Source: Blautia sp.
Lineage (GTDB): Bacteria > Bacillota > Clostridia > Lachnospirales > Lachnospiraceae
Assembly (NCBI GenBank): GCA_030841965.1
Contig: JAUUSJ010000017.1
Span: 1-42,788 of the forward strand
DNA: 42,788 nt
Reading direction: 5' to 3'
Every line of letters starts with the position of its first letter. Position 1 is the first letter of the stretch. Below the pieces are notes generated by a model, which saw only the letters and a program-made list of their open reading frames with translations, was not told the DNA's origin and did not search any database. Position numbers and translations under genes: made by a program. Below, piece after piece: positions 31,962 through 42,020 of the stretch.

Positions 31962-34409
31962 TTATTCTTTTTTTGTAATACTTAACTCTTCGTCAATCAC
32001 TTTAACAAAGACAGTATCCCCTCGTTCAATCTCCCCACTTAAAATCTTATCCGCCAGCAAATCTTCCATCTTTTGCTGCAGGGCTCTTCTAAGTGGTCTC
32101 GCTCCGTATTTCTCGTCATATCCAATCTTTAAAATATATGGATATACACTGTCATCTACTTCGAGTTCCAAATTCATCTGCTCTTTCGCTCTCTCAATCA
32201 AAACCTTCATCAATAAATGTAGGATTTGAATCAGCTGCTCTTTTCCAAGAGAATGGAAGACAATAATCTCATCGATTCGATTTAGAAATTCAGGTCTAAA
32301 AATATGCCCAATCTCCTCCATCACACCAGCCTTCATCGCCTCATAATTTTTCTTTTCATCTAAGGCAGATACAAAGCCCAATGTCTTTGGCGCCATAATA
32401 CGCTGTGCTCCAGCGTTCGACGTCATAATAATAATGGTATTTCTAAAATCGACTTTTCTTCCCGTGGAATCTGTGATATGTCCATCATCTAATACTTGAA
32501 GCAAAATATTAAAGACATCCACATGCGCCTTCTCTATCTCATCGAGCAAAATAACCGAGTATGGATTCCTCCTTACTTTCTCGCTAAACTGTCCCCCGTC
32601 CTCGTATCCGACATATCCTGGAGGAGAGCCAATGAGCTTTGACACACTATGTTTTTCCATATACTCCGACATATCGACGCGAATCATCGCCTCCTCGTCG
32701 CCAAACATCGCCTCTGCAAGCGCCTTACAAAGTTCTGTCTTTCCGACACCAGTCGGTCCTAGGAAGAGGAAAGAACCAATCGGACGATTCGGGTCTTTTA
32801 GACCGACTCTTCCTCTCTTGACTGCCTTAGCGACCGCCTTCACTGCCTCATCTTGACCGATAACTCTCTCATGCAAAGTCTCTTCCAGATGCAATAATCT
32901 CTGCTGCTCCTTTTTCTCAAGCTGTTTGACTGGAATCTTCGTCCACATCGAGATAACTTCTGCGATATCCGACTCATCCACGAAATTCTCTTTCTTCGCT
33001 TTTGCCCTCTGCCATTTTTGCATCTGTTTTTCCAGCATCTGCTCTTTTTTTGTCTGCTGCTGTTTATACTCAGACGCCTTTTTTAAATTGCCCTTTATGA
33101 GAGCTGCTTCCTTTTGCTCCTTTAGCGACTCAATCGATTCTTCTAATTTCTTTATCTGCTCAGGCATGGCAATCGCCTCGATATTTTTTCTCGACGCCGC
33201 CTCGTCAATCAAGTCAATCGCCTTATCTGGGAAATAGCGGTCATGAACATATCTCTTTGCCAAATCAACGGCTGATACAATCGCATTCTCTGTAAACACG
33301 ATACCGTGATGCTCCTCCAATTTTCCTTTTAGGCCATTTAAAATATCAACTGTCTCCTCCTTCGTCGGCTCTTCTACAACGACAGGTTGAAATCTTCTCT
33401 CGAGAGCCGCATCCTTTTCTATATACTTTCGGTACTCCTCTATCGTCGTCGCACCGATTAACTGAATCTCGCCTCTCGCCAGCGACGGCTTCATAATATT
33501 AGAAGCGTCAATCGCCCCCTCTGCTCCGCCGGCTCCAATCATCGTGTGAATCTCATCTAAGAACAAAATCGTATTGCCCTCGTTTTTTACCTCAAAGAGC
33601 AATCTCTTCATTCTCTCCTCAAACTCTCCTCTATATTTTGAGCCAGCCACAAGACCAGCCAAATCAATCGTACGGATTTTCTTGCCAAGCATCATCGCTG
33701 GAACCTCTCCGTCGATAATCCTCTTTGCAAGTCCTTCCGCAATCGCTGTTTTTCCGACACCTGGCTCACCGATAAGACATGGATTATTTTTTGTTCTTCG
33801 GCTTAAAATCTGAATCACACGGTCCATCTCTTTCTTTCTTCCGATGATAGGGTCTAATCTCCCCTCTCTGGCAAGCTGTGTCAAATCTGTGCTGTACTGC
33901 TCCAAGATAGAAGCTTTTTTACTTTTATTTCCATTTTTCATGGATTTTAGCTCCGCCTTGGCACTTTGAGAGTCAAAGCCAGACGCCATCAATATATCCA
34001 TCAAAATCTTTTGTGTCGAGATACCGAGTGTCTCTAGCAATCTCACTGCCACAGATTCACTCTCGCGAAGAACTGCCATCAATATATGTTCACTTCCAAT
34101 TGTGGCAGATTTTAATCGAATCGCCTGACTTGTGCTCTTTTCTAATATCTTCTGAGCCTTCGGCGTAAATCGAAATACTTCGCTGACACTCATATCATAT
34201 TCTGGAGAAGTTTTATCCAAAATCATCTCCGTAATATTATCCTCATTTACTCCATTTTCTTCTAAAATTTTTGAGGCTAGACTTTCGCTTACTCGGATTA
34301 ATCCAACTAAAATATGTTCACTTCCCACAAAGGTCTGTCCAAACTCCATTGCTGCCTGCTTCGCATATTCTAAAGCTGACTCAGCTTGAGTCGTAAGTTT
34401 AAGTTCCAT
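31962..34409 (-). CDS. clpC: AAA+ chaperone subunit ClpC
   Basis: The 815-residue Clp/Hsp100 protein has two Clp-N repeats (1-145), a first AAA domain with GEPGVGKT (about 207), a middle domain with a UVR-type coiled coil (LEESIESLKEQKEAALIKG), a second AAA domain with GPTGVGKT, and a C-terminal D2-small domain. A ClpP-docking loop is expected near IIVF but was not verified. It unfolds substrates for ClpP. It has an AGGAGG ribosome site. The usual ctsR-mcsA-mcsB genes are absent upstream, and a GntR-family gene takes their place. Confidence 0.96.
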   Translation of the reverse strand: MELKLTTQAESALEYAKQAAMEFGQTFVGSEHILVGLIRVSESLASKILEENGVNEDNITEMILDKTSPEYDMSVSEVFRFTPKAQKILEKSTSQAIRLKSATIGSEHILMAVLRESESVAVRLLETLGISTQKILMDILMASGFDSQSAKAELKSMKNGNKSKKASILEQYSTDLTQLAREGRLDPIIGRKKEMDRVIQILSRRTKNNPCLIGEPGVGKTAIAEGLAKRIIDGEVPAMMLGKKIRTIDLAGLVAGSKYRGEFEERMKRLLFEVKNEGNTILFLDEIHTMIGAGGAEGAIDASNIMKPSLARGEIQLIGATTIEEYRKYIEKDAALERRFQPVVVEEPTKEETVDILNGLKGKLEEHHGIVFTENAIVSAVDLAKRYVHDRYFPDKAIDLIDEAASRKNIEAIAMPEQIKKLEESIESLKEQKEAALIKGNLKKASEYKQQQTKKEQMLEKQMQKWQRAKAKKENFVDESDIAEVISMWTKIPVKQLEKKEQQRLLHLEETLHERVIGQDEAVKAVAKAVKRGRVGLKDPNRPIGSFLFLGPTGVGKTELCKALAEAMFGDEEAMIRVDMSEYMEKHSVSKLIGSPPGYVGYEDGGQFSEKVRRNPYSVILLDEIEKAHVDVFNILLQVLDDGHITDSTGRKVDFRNTIIIMTSNAGAQRIMAPKTLGFVSALDEKKNYEAMKAGVMEEIGHIFRPEFLNRIDEIIVFHSLGKEQLIQILHLLMKVLIERAKEQMNLELEVDDSVYPYILKIGYDEKYGARPLRRALQQKMEDLLADKILSGEIERGDTVFVKVIDEELSITKKE

Positions 34410-34456
34410 TTATTTCCTCCTAAAATATATATTATTTGATCCTGGTATTATATTAT

Positions 34457-34831
34457 TTAATGAAAAAACATATCATACATATCTGAGACGATACGCGACA
34501 TTTCATCTTTTGTTATATCTTTACAGATTGCTTTTGCAATAATCATCTCCATCTCGTCGTGCAATGCTGCGATATGGTCAGGCTTAGAGCCCGAATCAAG
34601 ACAGATAACTGCCCCCGTTCTCCGGTCTAGCTTTAGATAGCCCTCCTGCTTTAAAATACTGTACGCCTTATTCACCGTATGCATATTTACACCGAGCTCA
34701 TCCGCCATCTGTCTCACCGACGGCAGGGACTCCCCGTCTTTTAGCTCTTCCTTTGCTATCGCTATTACGATTTGATTGTGAAGCTGCATATAAATTGCCT
34801 GCTCACTGCTGAAATCTATCTGAATTACCAT
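34457..34831 (-). CDS. GntR-family regulator, YtrA-like
   Basis: The 124-residue protein has an N-terminal winged helix (LPSVRQMADELGVNMHTVNKAYSILKQEGYL) and a short helical tail of about 45 residues, the YtrA subgroup layout with no ligand domain of the large GntR types. It is the first gene before clpC, 47 bp away. A palindrome overlaps the promoter directly upstream, so autoregulation and control of clpC are likely. Confidence 0.92.
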   Translation of the reverse strand: MVIQIDFSSEQAIYMQLHNQIVIAIAKEELKDGESLPSVRQMADELGVNMHTVNKAYSILKQEGYLKLDRRTGAVICLDSGSKPDHIAALHDEMEMIIAKAICKDITKDEMSRIVSDMYDMFFH

Positions 34832-34891
34832 GACATCTACCCCTTTCCTTATCAGGCTTTTCCATAAAAGTCATTAAAAGTCATTTTGATT

Positions 34892-34932
34892 TTTGTTATA
34901 TATATACTATAACAAATAACATATTTTGTCAA
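34892..34932 (-). promoter_or_regulatory. Promoter with overlapping palindromic operator before gntR-clpC
   Basis: On the minus strand TTGACA (34927-34932) and TAGTAT (34904-34909) are 17 bp apart. Over the -10 lies a perfect 9-bp-arm palindrome, TTTGTTATA (34892-34900) and TATAACAAA (34908-34916), separated by 7 bp. A GntR dimer bound there would block RNA polymerase. A nearby direct repeat AAAAGTCATT occurs twice at about 34866-34885. Confidence 0.75.
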
Positions 34933-34986
34933 GCAATCATCTTTCATGGGTTGATGTCTATATCAGCAAATATATCCGCCTATTAT

Positions 34987-36465
34987 CTAATGGTATAGAG
35001 TGTCATTCTCGTACTTTGACTCACAAGTACACTCAATTTCCAATCTCTTAAACATCCTACTATCATTTTCCGCCATCATAACAGAACAATGTGCCTGACA
35101 ACCTGCCAGTTTTGGCAACTGCTCAAGCGCGCGCTTTGCCATCGGATTAAACACAACACTGCTCGATAAAGCGATTAATACTTCTTCCATATGCAATCTT
35201 GGATTTTTACTATGCAGATATTTGACCTTCAAAGACTGAATCGGCTCAATCGCATTGGATGAGATTAAGTCGATATTGGCATCGATATTGCCAAGCTTTT
35301 TTAAGGCATTTAATAGCATTCCAGCGGACGGTCCGAGAAGTTTGGAAGTTTTTCCAGTAATAATCGTTCCGTCAGGAAGCTCCATCGCTGCGGCGGGCGC
35401 ACCAGTCTCCTTTTCTAACTCTCTCGCAACAGTCACAACCTTTCTTCTATCCAATGTAATATCTGCCTGATTTAGCAAAAGCTCAATCTTATAAAGAGGT
35501 ACCTCACTGCATTTTTGTAAAAGCACATCATTCGCCGTGCGATAATATCTTCTTATAATCTCCTGCTTTGAAGCCTCACAGCAAACCTCGTCGTCGATAA
35601 TGCAATTTCCCGCCATATTGACACCCATATCGGTCGGAGATTGATATGGACTCTTTCCATAGATTTTCTGGAAAATAGTGCGAAGCACTGGGAATATTTC
35701 AATATCGCGGTTATAATTGACAGTCGTCTTTCCATACGCCTCCAAGTGAAATGGGTCAATCATATTCACATCATTTAAATCTGCCGTCGCAGCCTCGTAC
35801 GCTAAGTTTACTGGATGCTTTAGTGGGATATTCCAAATAGGGAAGGTTTCAAACTTTGCGTATCCCGCATGGATTCCCCTCTTATGTTCATGATAGAGCT
35901 GAGAAAGACATACCGCCATCTTTCCACTTCCAGGACCCGGCGCAGTCACGATAACGAGTGGACGACTTGTCTTAATATAATCGTTCTTTCCGTATCCCTC
36001 CTCACTCACGATAAGAGGAATATTATTTGGATATCCCGGGATAAGATAGTGAAGATAAACTGGTATATGGAATTGCTCTAGTTTTTCTTTAAATAAATTT
36101 GCGCTCTCTTGTCCTGTATATTTTGTCATAACGACACTGCCAACATAGAGTCCCTTCTCTCGAAAGGTATCAATCAGGCGAAGAACATCCAAATCATACG
36201 TAATTCCGATATCTCCCCTTACTTTATTTTTCTCTATATCTTGCGCACTAATGGCAATGACAATCTCTGCCTGCTCAGAAAGCTGCATGAGCATCTGAAA
36301 CTTGGAATCTTTTTGAAATCCCGGCAAAACTCTTGCGGCATGATAATCATCAAAAAGCTTTCCTCCAAACTCCAGATATAATTTATCCCCAAAATCTCCA
36401 ATCCTTTTCTTAATCTGCTCAGACTGCATTTTTATATATTTTTCATTGTCAAATCCTATCTTCAT
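34987..36465 (-). CDS. DUF1846 family protein
   Basis: The 492-residue cytoplasmic protein matches the DUF1846 family by its opening KIGFDNEKYIKMQSEQIKKRI and by the motifs VTAPGPGSGKMAVCLSQLYHEH and KIYGKSPYQSPTDMGVNMAG. The GPGSGK stretch resembles a nucleotide-binding loop. The biochemical role is unknown. It stands alone, with neither an obvious operon partner nor a clear promoter noted. Confidence 0.92.
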   Translation of the reverse strand: MKIGFDNEKYIKMQSEQIKKRIGDFGDKLYLEFGGKLFDDYHAARVLPGFQKDSKFQMLMQLSEQAEIVIAISAQDIEKNKVRGDIGITYDLDVLRLIDTFREKGLYVGSVVMTKYTGQESANLFKEKLEQFHIPVYLHYLIPGYPNNIPLIVSEEGYGKNDYIKTSRPLVIVTAPGPGSGKMAVCLSQLYHEHKRGIHAGYAKFETFPIWNIPLKHPVNLAYEAATADLNDVNMIDPFHLEAYGKTTVNYNRDIEIFPVLRTIFQKIYGKSPYQSPTDMGVNMAGNCIIDDEVCCEASKQEIIRRYYRTANDVLLQKCSEVPLYKIELLLNQADITLDRRKVVTVARELEKETGAPAAAMELPDGTIITGKTSKLLGPSAGMLLNALKKLGNIDANIDLISSNAIEPIQSLKVKYLHSKNPRLHMEEVLIALSSSVVFNPMAKRALEQLPKLAGCQAHCSVMMAENDSRMFKRLEIECTCESKYENDTLYH

Positions 36466-36561
36466 CTTTCTTAGTTCCTTCCTTTTTGATTATGGATTTT
36501 TCTCTTTTTTGTAAAAATTTTACTCATTTTTGTCTTTCTAGAAATTTTTCTTTTTTATTTC

Positions 36562-38139
36562 CTATTCCTCTTCGTCTTTTTCATTTCCAGAAGATTTACT
36601 CTCACAAAGAGCAGTGACTCTCTCTTTTACTTTTGCTAAATCCACTTCGTTGCATAAGACATATAAAATATCTCCCATCAAAATACTCGTATCTCCCTTT
36701 GGGATAATCTCATCTTCTCCCCGCTGTAAGGAGACAACTAAAGTCTTCTCTGGCCAATCAATCTCCTTAAGCTGTCTTCCCTGTACTTTGGAGCCATATC
36801 CGACAACAAAACTACTAAGTACTTTCTCACTCGAGCTACTCTCTGGCTTTTTCTGTCCCATATTTTCCAAAATACGGTCAAGCAAACTCTCATAAATAGG
36901 CTCACTATTCATTGCATATGCAAAAACATACGAGATAATACATACAAGAACAAGGGCAATCAAATGTTCCAGCGAACCCGTCATCTCCGCAATCAAAATA
37001 ATTCCTGTGATTGGAGCACGCACAATCGAGGAAAAGATTCCAGCCATCGACAAAATAATAAACGTATTGATTAATCCCGCATCCATTCCAAATAGATTAA
37101 TACTAATTGTGCCAAAAATCGCTCCCACATAGGCTCCAAGCACCAAAAGAGGAAAGAAAATTCCACCTGGAGCACCTGAGCCAAAGCATACGGCAGAAAA
37201 TAAAAACTTTACGACAAGCAATAAAATTAAATAGATTAAAAGCTGATTACTTCTCTCCAAAATCTCCACCATCGCATGTCCTCCCGCCAATACTTCTGGC
37301 ATTACAAAAAGTAAGACGCCAGATAAGAAAAATGGGATAAACAGCTTAAATTTTTGCGCCCTTCCATTTAGCTTTTTGTACATTGCCTGCGCAGATAGCA
37401 TAACCTTATTATAGAGAGCACCCGCAAGTCCTAGTAAGATTCCAAGTAGGACAAGCACCCAGTAATATTGAAGTGGAAATAGCTCAAGCTCCTCAAACTG
37501 AAAGACTGTTGAGAACCCAAATACATATTTTGACAAAAAATCTGCAATCGCAACTCCTATCATGGTCGAGATAATGACAAAGGAATTAAAATTTTTGTGA
37601 ATCTCCTCGAGGGAAAACAAAACTCCAGATAAAGGAGCATTGAAAGCCGCCGCCAGTCCCGCTCCCGCTCCACAGGTAATCAATGTCTGTTCGTCCATCT
37701 TATCGTATTTTCGAAGCTTTGCGATTCCTTTTCCCGCCATCGCTCCAAGCTGGACAGACGGACCCTCTCGACCAAGTGACATACCACCGATAATGCAGAG
37801 TGTTCCTCCGACAATCTTTGCAATCAAAACCCTCCACCAGTTTAGATTCAAATATCCCTTCATCTCACCGCTTACTTGGGGGATACCGCTGCCTGAAATC
37901 ATCGGCTCCCAGTCTATTATCTTTTGCACCGCGATAGCTAAAACGGCAAGTAGTACAAAAAATCCGACGATATAGAGCGGTTTTTTATCTACTATATCTG
38001 CGACCCAAAAAACGAATTTTTCTGCGTACTGTAAGAGCAGACGGTAAATAATGGCAACGATAGACGCCACGAATCCAACAATCAGACCATCTGCTAAAAC
38101 TCGAAACTTTAACCTTAAATCTCTCTGACTTTTTATCAC
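36562..38139 (-). CDS. clcA: ClC-family chloride transporter with a TrkA-C domain
   Basis: The 525-residue membrane protein has ClC selectivity motifs GSGIPQ, GREGPSVQLG and GAPGGIFFPLL. The gating Glu in GREGP is kept, which points to a Cl-/H+ exchanger rather than a channel. After the last helix (about 430) comes a TrkA-C/RCK-C type domain (GRQLKEIDWP, GDTSILMGDILYVL) that may bind a regulatory ligand. The GTG at 38139 is preferred because AGAGAGGG lies 7 nt ahead. A GTG at 38181 would overlap glf by 20 bp. It is probably co-transcribed with glf. Confidence 0.93.
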   Translation of the reverse strand: MIKSQRDLRLKFRVLADGLIVGFVASIVAIIYRLLLQYAEKFVFWVADIVDKKPLYIVGFFVLLAVLAIAVQKIIDWEPMISGSGIPQVSGEMKGYLNLNWWRVLIAKIVGGTLCIIGGMSLGREGPSVQLGAMAGKGIAKLRKYDKMDEQTLITCGAGAGLAAAFNAPLSGVLFSLEEIHKNFNSFVIISTMIGVAIADFLSKYVFGFSTVFQFEELELFPLQYYWVLVLLGILLGLAGALYNKVMLSAQAMYKKLNGRAQKFKLFIPFFLSGVLLFVMPEVLAGGHAMVEILERSNQLLIYLILLLVVKFLFSAVCFGSGAPGGIFFPLLVLGAYVGAIFGTISINLFGMDAGLINTFIILSMAGIFSSIVRAPITGIILIAEMTGSLEHLIALVLVCIISYVFAYAMNSEPIYESLLDRILENMGQKKPESSSSEKVLSSFVVGYGSKVQGRQLKEIDWPEKTLVVSLQRGEDEIIPKGDTSILMGDILYVLCNEVDLAKVKERVTALCESKSSGNEKDEEE

Positions 38140-38161
38140 TTTTTTTCCCTCTCTTACTATC

Positions 38162-39256
38162 TCATCGTAACTCTCTCTCACATAACTCTAATGCAGATAA
38201 AATGACTTTATCCATATCGTAATACTGATATTCCCCTAATCGTCCGCCAAAAATGATATTTTCCTCCTTATCAGCCAATTGTCTGTACTCTTCGTAGAGT
38301 GATTTATTTTTCTCATCATTAACTGGATAATAAGGCTCATCCCCGATTTTCCACTCTGCGCTATACTCTCTGCTGATAATTGTCTTTTCTTGCTTCCCAT
38401 CGACAAAATGTTTATGCTCAATAATTCTTGTATAAGGGGTCTCTTTGTCGGTATAATTGACTACGGCGTCGCCCTGTGCGTTATCTGTATCGAGAATCTC
38501 ACTCTCAAAGCGGACACTTCGATATTCGAGAGCACCGAGCTGGTAGGAGAAATATTCGTCGATTGCGCCTGTATAAATGACTTTTTTTGCCTTTTTGTCG
38601 AGAGCCTTTTTGTTTTTCAAATAGTCTGTTGAGAGTAAGATATCGGCTCCGTCCAACATCTTCTCGATGACAGCCGTATATCCCTCCTCCGGGATTCCCT
38701 GATAGCGGTCTGAGAAATAATTATTATTATAGGTAAAACGCACAGGGAGCCTCTTTATAATAAAGGCCGGAAGCTCCGTACACTCACGTCCCCACTGTTT
38801 TTGCGTGTATCCTTTTACTAATTTTTCATAGATATCTCTCCCGACGAGAGAAATTGCCTGTTCCTCTAAATTTTTTGGCTCTCCTTTGATTTCTTCTCTC
38901 TGCTTTGCAATAATCGCTTTCGCCTCTTGAGGAGTCGAGATATTCCACATTTTAGAGAATGTATTCATATTGAAGGGGAGATTATAGATTTCCCCCTTAT
39001 AGTTTGCAACCGGGCTATTGATATATGGATAAAACTCGCAGAATTGTTCCATATATTCCCAAATTCGGCGATTACTTGTGTGGAAGATATGTGCTCCGTA
39101 TTGGTGTACGGTAATATTTTCTATCTCTTTTGTGTAGATATTGCCTCCGATATGGTCTCTTCTCTCTACTACGAAAACTTTTTTTCCTTTGTTCATGGCT
39201 TCTCTGGCAAATACTGAGCCGAATAAACCAGAGCCCACGATTAAATAGTCGTACAT
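38162..39256 (-). CDS. glf: UDP-galactopyranose mutase
   Basis: The 364-residue FAD enzyme has the dinucleotide-binding motif IVGSGLFGSV at the N-terminus, then ERRDHIGGNIYT, YGAHIFHTS and the C-terminal FGGRLGEYQYYDMD. It interconverts UDP-galactopyranose and UDP-galactofuranose for surface galactofuranose glycans. No glycosyltransferases are next to it, so galactofuranose use must be encoded elsewhere. Confidence 0.96.
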   Translation of the reverse strand: MYDYLIVGSGLFGSVFAREAMNKGKKVFVVERRDHIGGNIYTKEIENITVHQYGAHIFHTSNRRIWEYMEQFCEFYPYINSPVANYKGEIYNLPFNMNTFSKMWNISTPQEAKAIIAKQREEIKGEPKNLEEQAISLVGRDIYEKLVKGYTQKQWGRECTELPAFIIKRLPVRFTYNNNYFSDRYQGIPEEGYTAVIEKMLDGADILLSTDYLKNKKALDKKAKKVIYTGAIDEYFSYQLGALEYRSVRFESEILDTDNAQGDAVVNYTDKETPYTRIIEHKHFVDGKQEKTIISREYSAEWKIGDEPYYPVNDEKNKSLYEEYRQLADKEENIIFGGRLGEYQYYDMDKVILSALELCERELR

Positions 39257-39286
39257 AAATTGATTCCTTTCTATTCTATAAATAAA

Positions 39287-39453
39287 ATGATGCTGGGGTC
39301 AAAAGGTCTTTTGCAAGCAAGCTTGCATCGGGTTTCCGACCTTTTGACCCCTTTGATACCAGGTTGCTCCGCACAATGTGCTCCCGCATCTACGTTCCAC
39401 TCCAGTCGGCGCTAAACGGGCGTCACTGGCGCCCAGCGCCCTGGTATCATCAT
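39287..39453. mobile_element. GC-rich paired-hairpin repeat element
   Basis: Within ATGATG...CATCAT ends lie two adjacent inverted repeats: GGGGTCAAAAGGTC (39295-39308) with GACCTTTTGACCCC (39338-39351), and TGATACCAGG (39354-39363) with CCTGGTATCA (39440-39449). The GC content is well above that of the surroundings. A degenerate relative of the first hairpin appears near 42484-42527, and its end resembles that of the 14849-14943 repeat. It fills the gap between the esterase and glf genes. Confidence 0.8.
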
Positions 39454-39510
39454 AAAATTGTTCTAATTTTAGCATAAAAAAATGAATTAGACAATATTAT
39501 ATCATAATGG

Positions 39511-40560
39511 CTACTTATTCATGTTTTTGGCAAGCCAATTTATTGCCATAGTAAACCATTGTTCCACTTCTATGTCTTCTTCTCCCTCTATCCAATTTTG
39601 GCTTTTTCTTTGGTACTCGCAAAATATCTCATATTCCTTTTGGTCTTCTTCGTCTAGAGAGATTTCTCCAGATGAGATAGCCAAAAGAAGGAGATTGGTC
39701 TGCTCATGGGTATAGTCTTCTCCAAATAATCCCTTTGCCCAAGTTTCATTTGCGAGAGACATGCCGTGGTTTCCACTCGAAAATAGATGGTATCCGACTG
39801 GGATTTTTTTTCTTTTTAATTCCTGCATGAAGACAAGACTGTTTTCCATTGGAACTAATTCGTCCGTCACTGTATGCCATAAAAAGCAAGGTGGTGTGTC
39901 TTTTGTTATATGTTTTTCGAGAGACATATATTCTAATGCCTCTTCTTTTGTCTTACAGTTTGGTATTCCATCATAAGGCTCGCTTGTATTTTGGTAGATA
40001 TCTCTTCCAAGAAGTGCCCGGAAAGAGTCTTGGTGTGCGTATGAGCCGGATGTGATAACAGGGTAAGATAAAATGGCCGCGTCTGGTCGGTTAGAGTACT
40101 GAGCGTATCTTCTTCCTGTCTCTGTATTTTCCTCTTCGATATCTGAAAAATGAGTACAGATGCTTGCGCATAAATGTCCTCCCGCTGAGAATCCACAGAC
40201 TGCTACTTTGTCACTATCGATACAAAATTTTTTTGCCTGACTTCTAATATAGCGGATTGCCCTTGATATGTCTTTTAATGCCTGCATTTTTATAGGAGTA
40301 CCCATAAGACGATTGATAGTATAGGTTAGGACAAATGCTTGATATCCATTTTTATAAAATTGCTCTGCGACTATCTCTCCCTCGGTCGGAGATACAGAAG
40401 CATAGCCTCCACCCGGGACAACTATCATACATGGATAGGTTTTGTCTGGGTCTTTCTCCTCGTCATGTAAATATGCCATAATGCTTGGCATAAAGCCACA
40501 GGTATTGGGATGAGTGTATTCTTCCTTTTCCCATATGATGTATTTTTTCTTTTCTAACAT
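39511..40560 (-). CDS. Alpha/beta-hydrolase esterase (acetyl-xylan-esterase-like)
   Basis: The 349-residue cytoplasmic hydrolase has an oxyanion loop VVPGGGYASVSPTEGE, nucleophile motif GFSAGG, an Asp in TVTDELVPMEN and a His in SSGNHGMSLAN. The order fits BD-FAE/carbohydrate-acetylesterase-like serine hydrolases. There is no signal peptide, so a role on imported oligosaccharides is likely. A GAGGGG ribosome site precedes the ATG. Confidence 0.88.
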   Translation of the reverse strand: MLEKKKYIIWEKEEYTHPNTCGFMPSIMAYLHDEEKDPDKTYPCMIVVPGGGYASVSPTEGEIVAEQFYKNGYQAFVLTYTINRLMGTPIKMQALKDISRAIRYIRSQAKKFCIDSDKVAVCGFSAGGHLCASICTHFSDIEEENTETGRRYAQYSNRPDAAILSYPVITSGSYAHQDSFRALLGRDIYQNTSEPYDGIPNCKTKEEALEYMSLEKHITKDTPPCFLWHTVTDELVPMENSLVFMQELKRKKIPVGYHLFSSGNHGMSLANETWAKGLFGEDYTHEQTNLLLLAISSGEISLDEEDQKEYEIFCEYQRKSQNWIEGEEDIEVEQWFTMAINWLAKNMNK

Positions 40561-40589
40561 TTTCTTTTCCCCTCTAAATCTTTTTTGTT

Positions 40590-41366
40590 CTAAAAATTAA
40601 TTGATTTTCCATATTTTGGAATAATCACCTTGATATCTGGACGTTTCTTTTTCATTAAATCTACAAATTTCTTTGTATCCATCTCTGTCGTAATCGGAGG
40701 AAAGGCATCGTCAAAATGACTCAAAATCACCGTTCTAGGATTAATTCTTTGAATCATTTCTAGAGAATACTCTGCCATATCTTCCCTTCCTTGATAAGGC
40801 CAGATTAAAATATCAATCTCCTCTAGGAGAGACATATTCTCGCTCACTCCTGAGGAGCCAAAGATTAAGAGATTTTTCTCCTCTGTTTTTATCTTATAGG
40901 CAAAGACATCTTCTCCGAGCGGAAATTTCTTGTGAACTTCCTCGATAGTCCATCCTCTCCTCAGCTGAAAGGTTGAGATTGCTCTTGGCAGTACTCTTGC
41001 TCTCGTTAAGACATCATTTTCGCAATGCTTGGCAGGATAGACAATAATACTTGTCTCTCTTGTCTTAATTGCGTCATAATCAGAGATAATTTTTACCTTT
41101 TTTTCTGTATTGACACCGCGATTTTTCAACGTTTCTCGCATCGTCTTACTTCCATATATTATCGCATTTGTCCTTTTTAGAATGCTCGGTGCGTGGTAGA
41201 GATGGTCGAAATGTGGATGTGTATTTAGGATGATATCAGCATCACCAAATTCCTCCATCGATGGGCGCTCTAATTTTGGATTAATTCTTGAAAATGGGTC
41301 TATTAAGATAACCTCCCCGTTTTCTTCTAATTTAATGGCAGCTGTGCCGTACCATGTTATTTTCAT
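40590..41366 (-). CDS. Metallo-beta-lactamase-fold hydrolase, UlaG-like
   Basis: The 258-residue protein has THPHFDHLYH (HxHxDH), a second His in YPAKHCE and SHFDDAFPP near the C-terminus, as in UlaG/YtkL-type hydrolases. The start MKITWYGTAAIKLEENGEVILIDPF is typical of the group. The substrate is unknown. A TAGGAGGG ribosome site precedes the ATG. Confidence 0.88.
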   Translation of the reverse strand: MKITWYGTAAIKLEENGEVILIDPFSRINPKLERPSMEEFGDADIILNTHPHFDHLYHAPSILKRTNAIIYGSKTMRETLKNRGVNTEKKVKIISDYDAIKTRETSIIVYPAKHCENDVLTRARVLPRAISTFQLRRGWTIEEVHKKFPLGEDVFAYKIKTEEKNLLIFGSSGVSENMSLLEEIDILIWPYQGREDMAEYSLEMIQRINPRTVILSHFDDAFPPITTEMDTKKFVDLMKKKRPDIKVIIPKYGKSINF

Positions 41367-41394
41367 TATTATCCCTCCTAAGTTTATCTCTTTC

Positions 41395-41892
41395 TTAGAT
41401 TTTATATTTTTTCATATATTCATAGGCATATCGCTTGGAACCGTCATCTACATAAATAATTCCACATCTTTGAAAACCATTCCCGCAAATGCATCTTTGC
41501 ATAATATTATTATCGGGATGCGTGTCTATGCGAAGATGTGGGATTATCTGTTTACAAAAGTCAAAGCAAGCTTTCGCAACTCCTCTTACTTTACTTCCAC
41601 TTGCCAATCTGTGAATTGTTCCATATTCTGTATCGAAAATCCATTCTCCATCTTCAATATACTGATAGGTCGGCTCCTCCCCGATAATAAAGGCAAATGT
41701 TCCGACAATCTCATCTTGTTCTACTAATACATAGGATTGTTGTTTTTTTATATCCCCCTCGATCAGTTTTCTCGACGGGTAAGAAGAATTCCACTGAGTC
41801 GGATTTCCATCTGCAATCATAATCCGCTTGGCATTCTCGTATATCTCCATAATGGTATCAATATCTGCCTCTTTTGATCTTCTGACTTCCAT
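41395..41892 (-). CDS. GNAT-family N-acetyltransferase
   Basis: The 165-residue single-domain acetyltransferase has the N-terminal VRRSKEADIDTIMEIYENAK, a central strand YVLVEQDEIVGTF and the acetyl-CoA-binding stretch SKVRGVAKACFDFC. The C-terminal NGFQRCGIIYVDDGSKRYAYE is also typical. The substrate cannot be told. Confidence 0.88.
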   Translation of the reverse strand: MEVRRSKEADIDTIMEIYENAKRIMIADGNPTQWNSSYPSRKLIEGDIKKQQSYVLVEQDEIVGTFAFIIGEEPTYQYIEDGEWIFDTEYGTIHRLASGSKVRGVAKACFDFCKQIIPHLRIDTHPDNNIMQRCICGNGFQRCGIIYVDDGSKRYAYEYMKKYKI

Positions 41893-42020
41893 ATCTATTC
41901 AAATCCTTTCTGTTGCTTGTTTTATTATACCATTATATATGCTAAAAAGAAAAGAGAGAAAAGAAAGGATGGGGTAAGTTTTTTATAGGTTCGTAAAAAA
42001 AAATTGATTTATGATAAATT

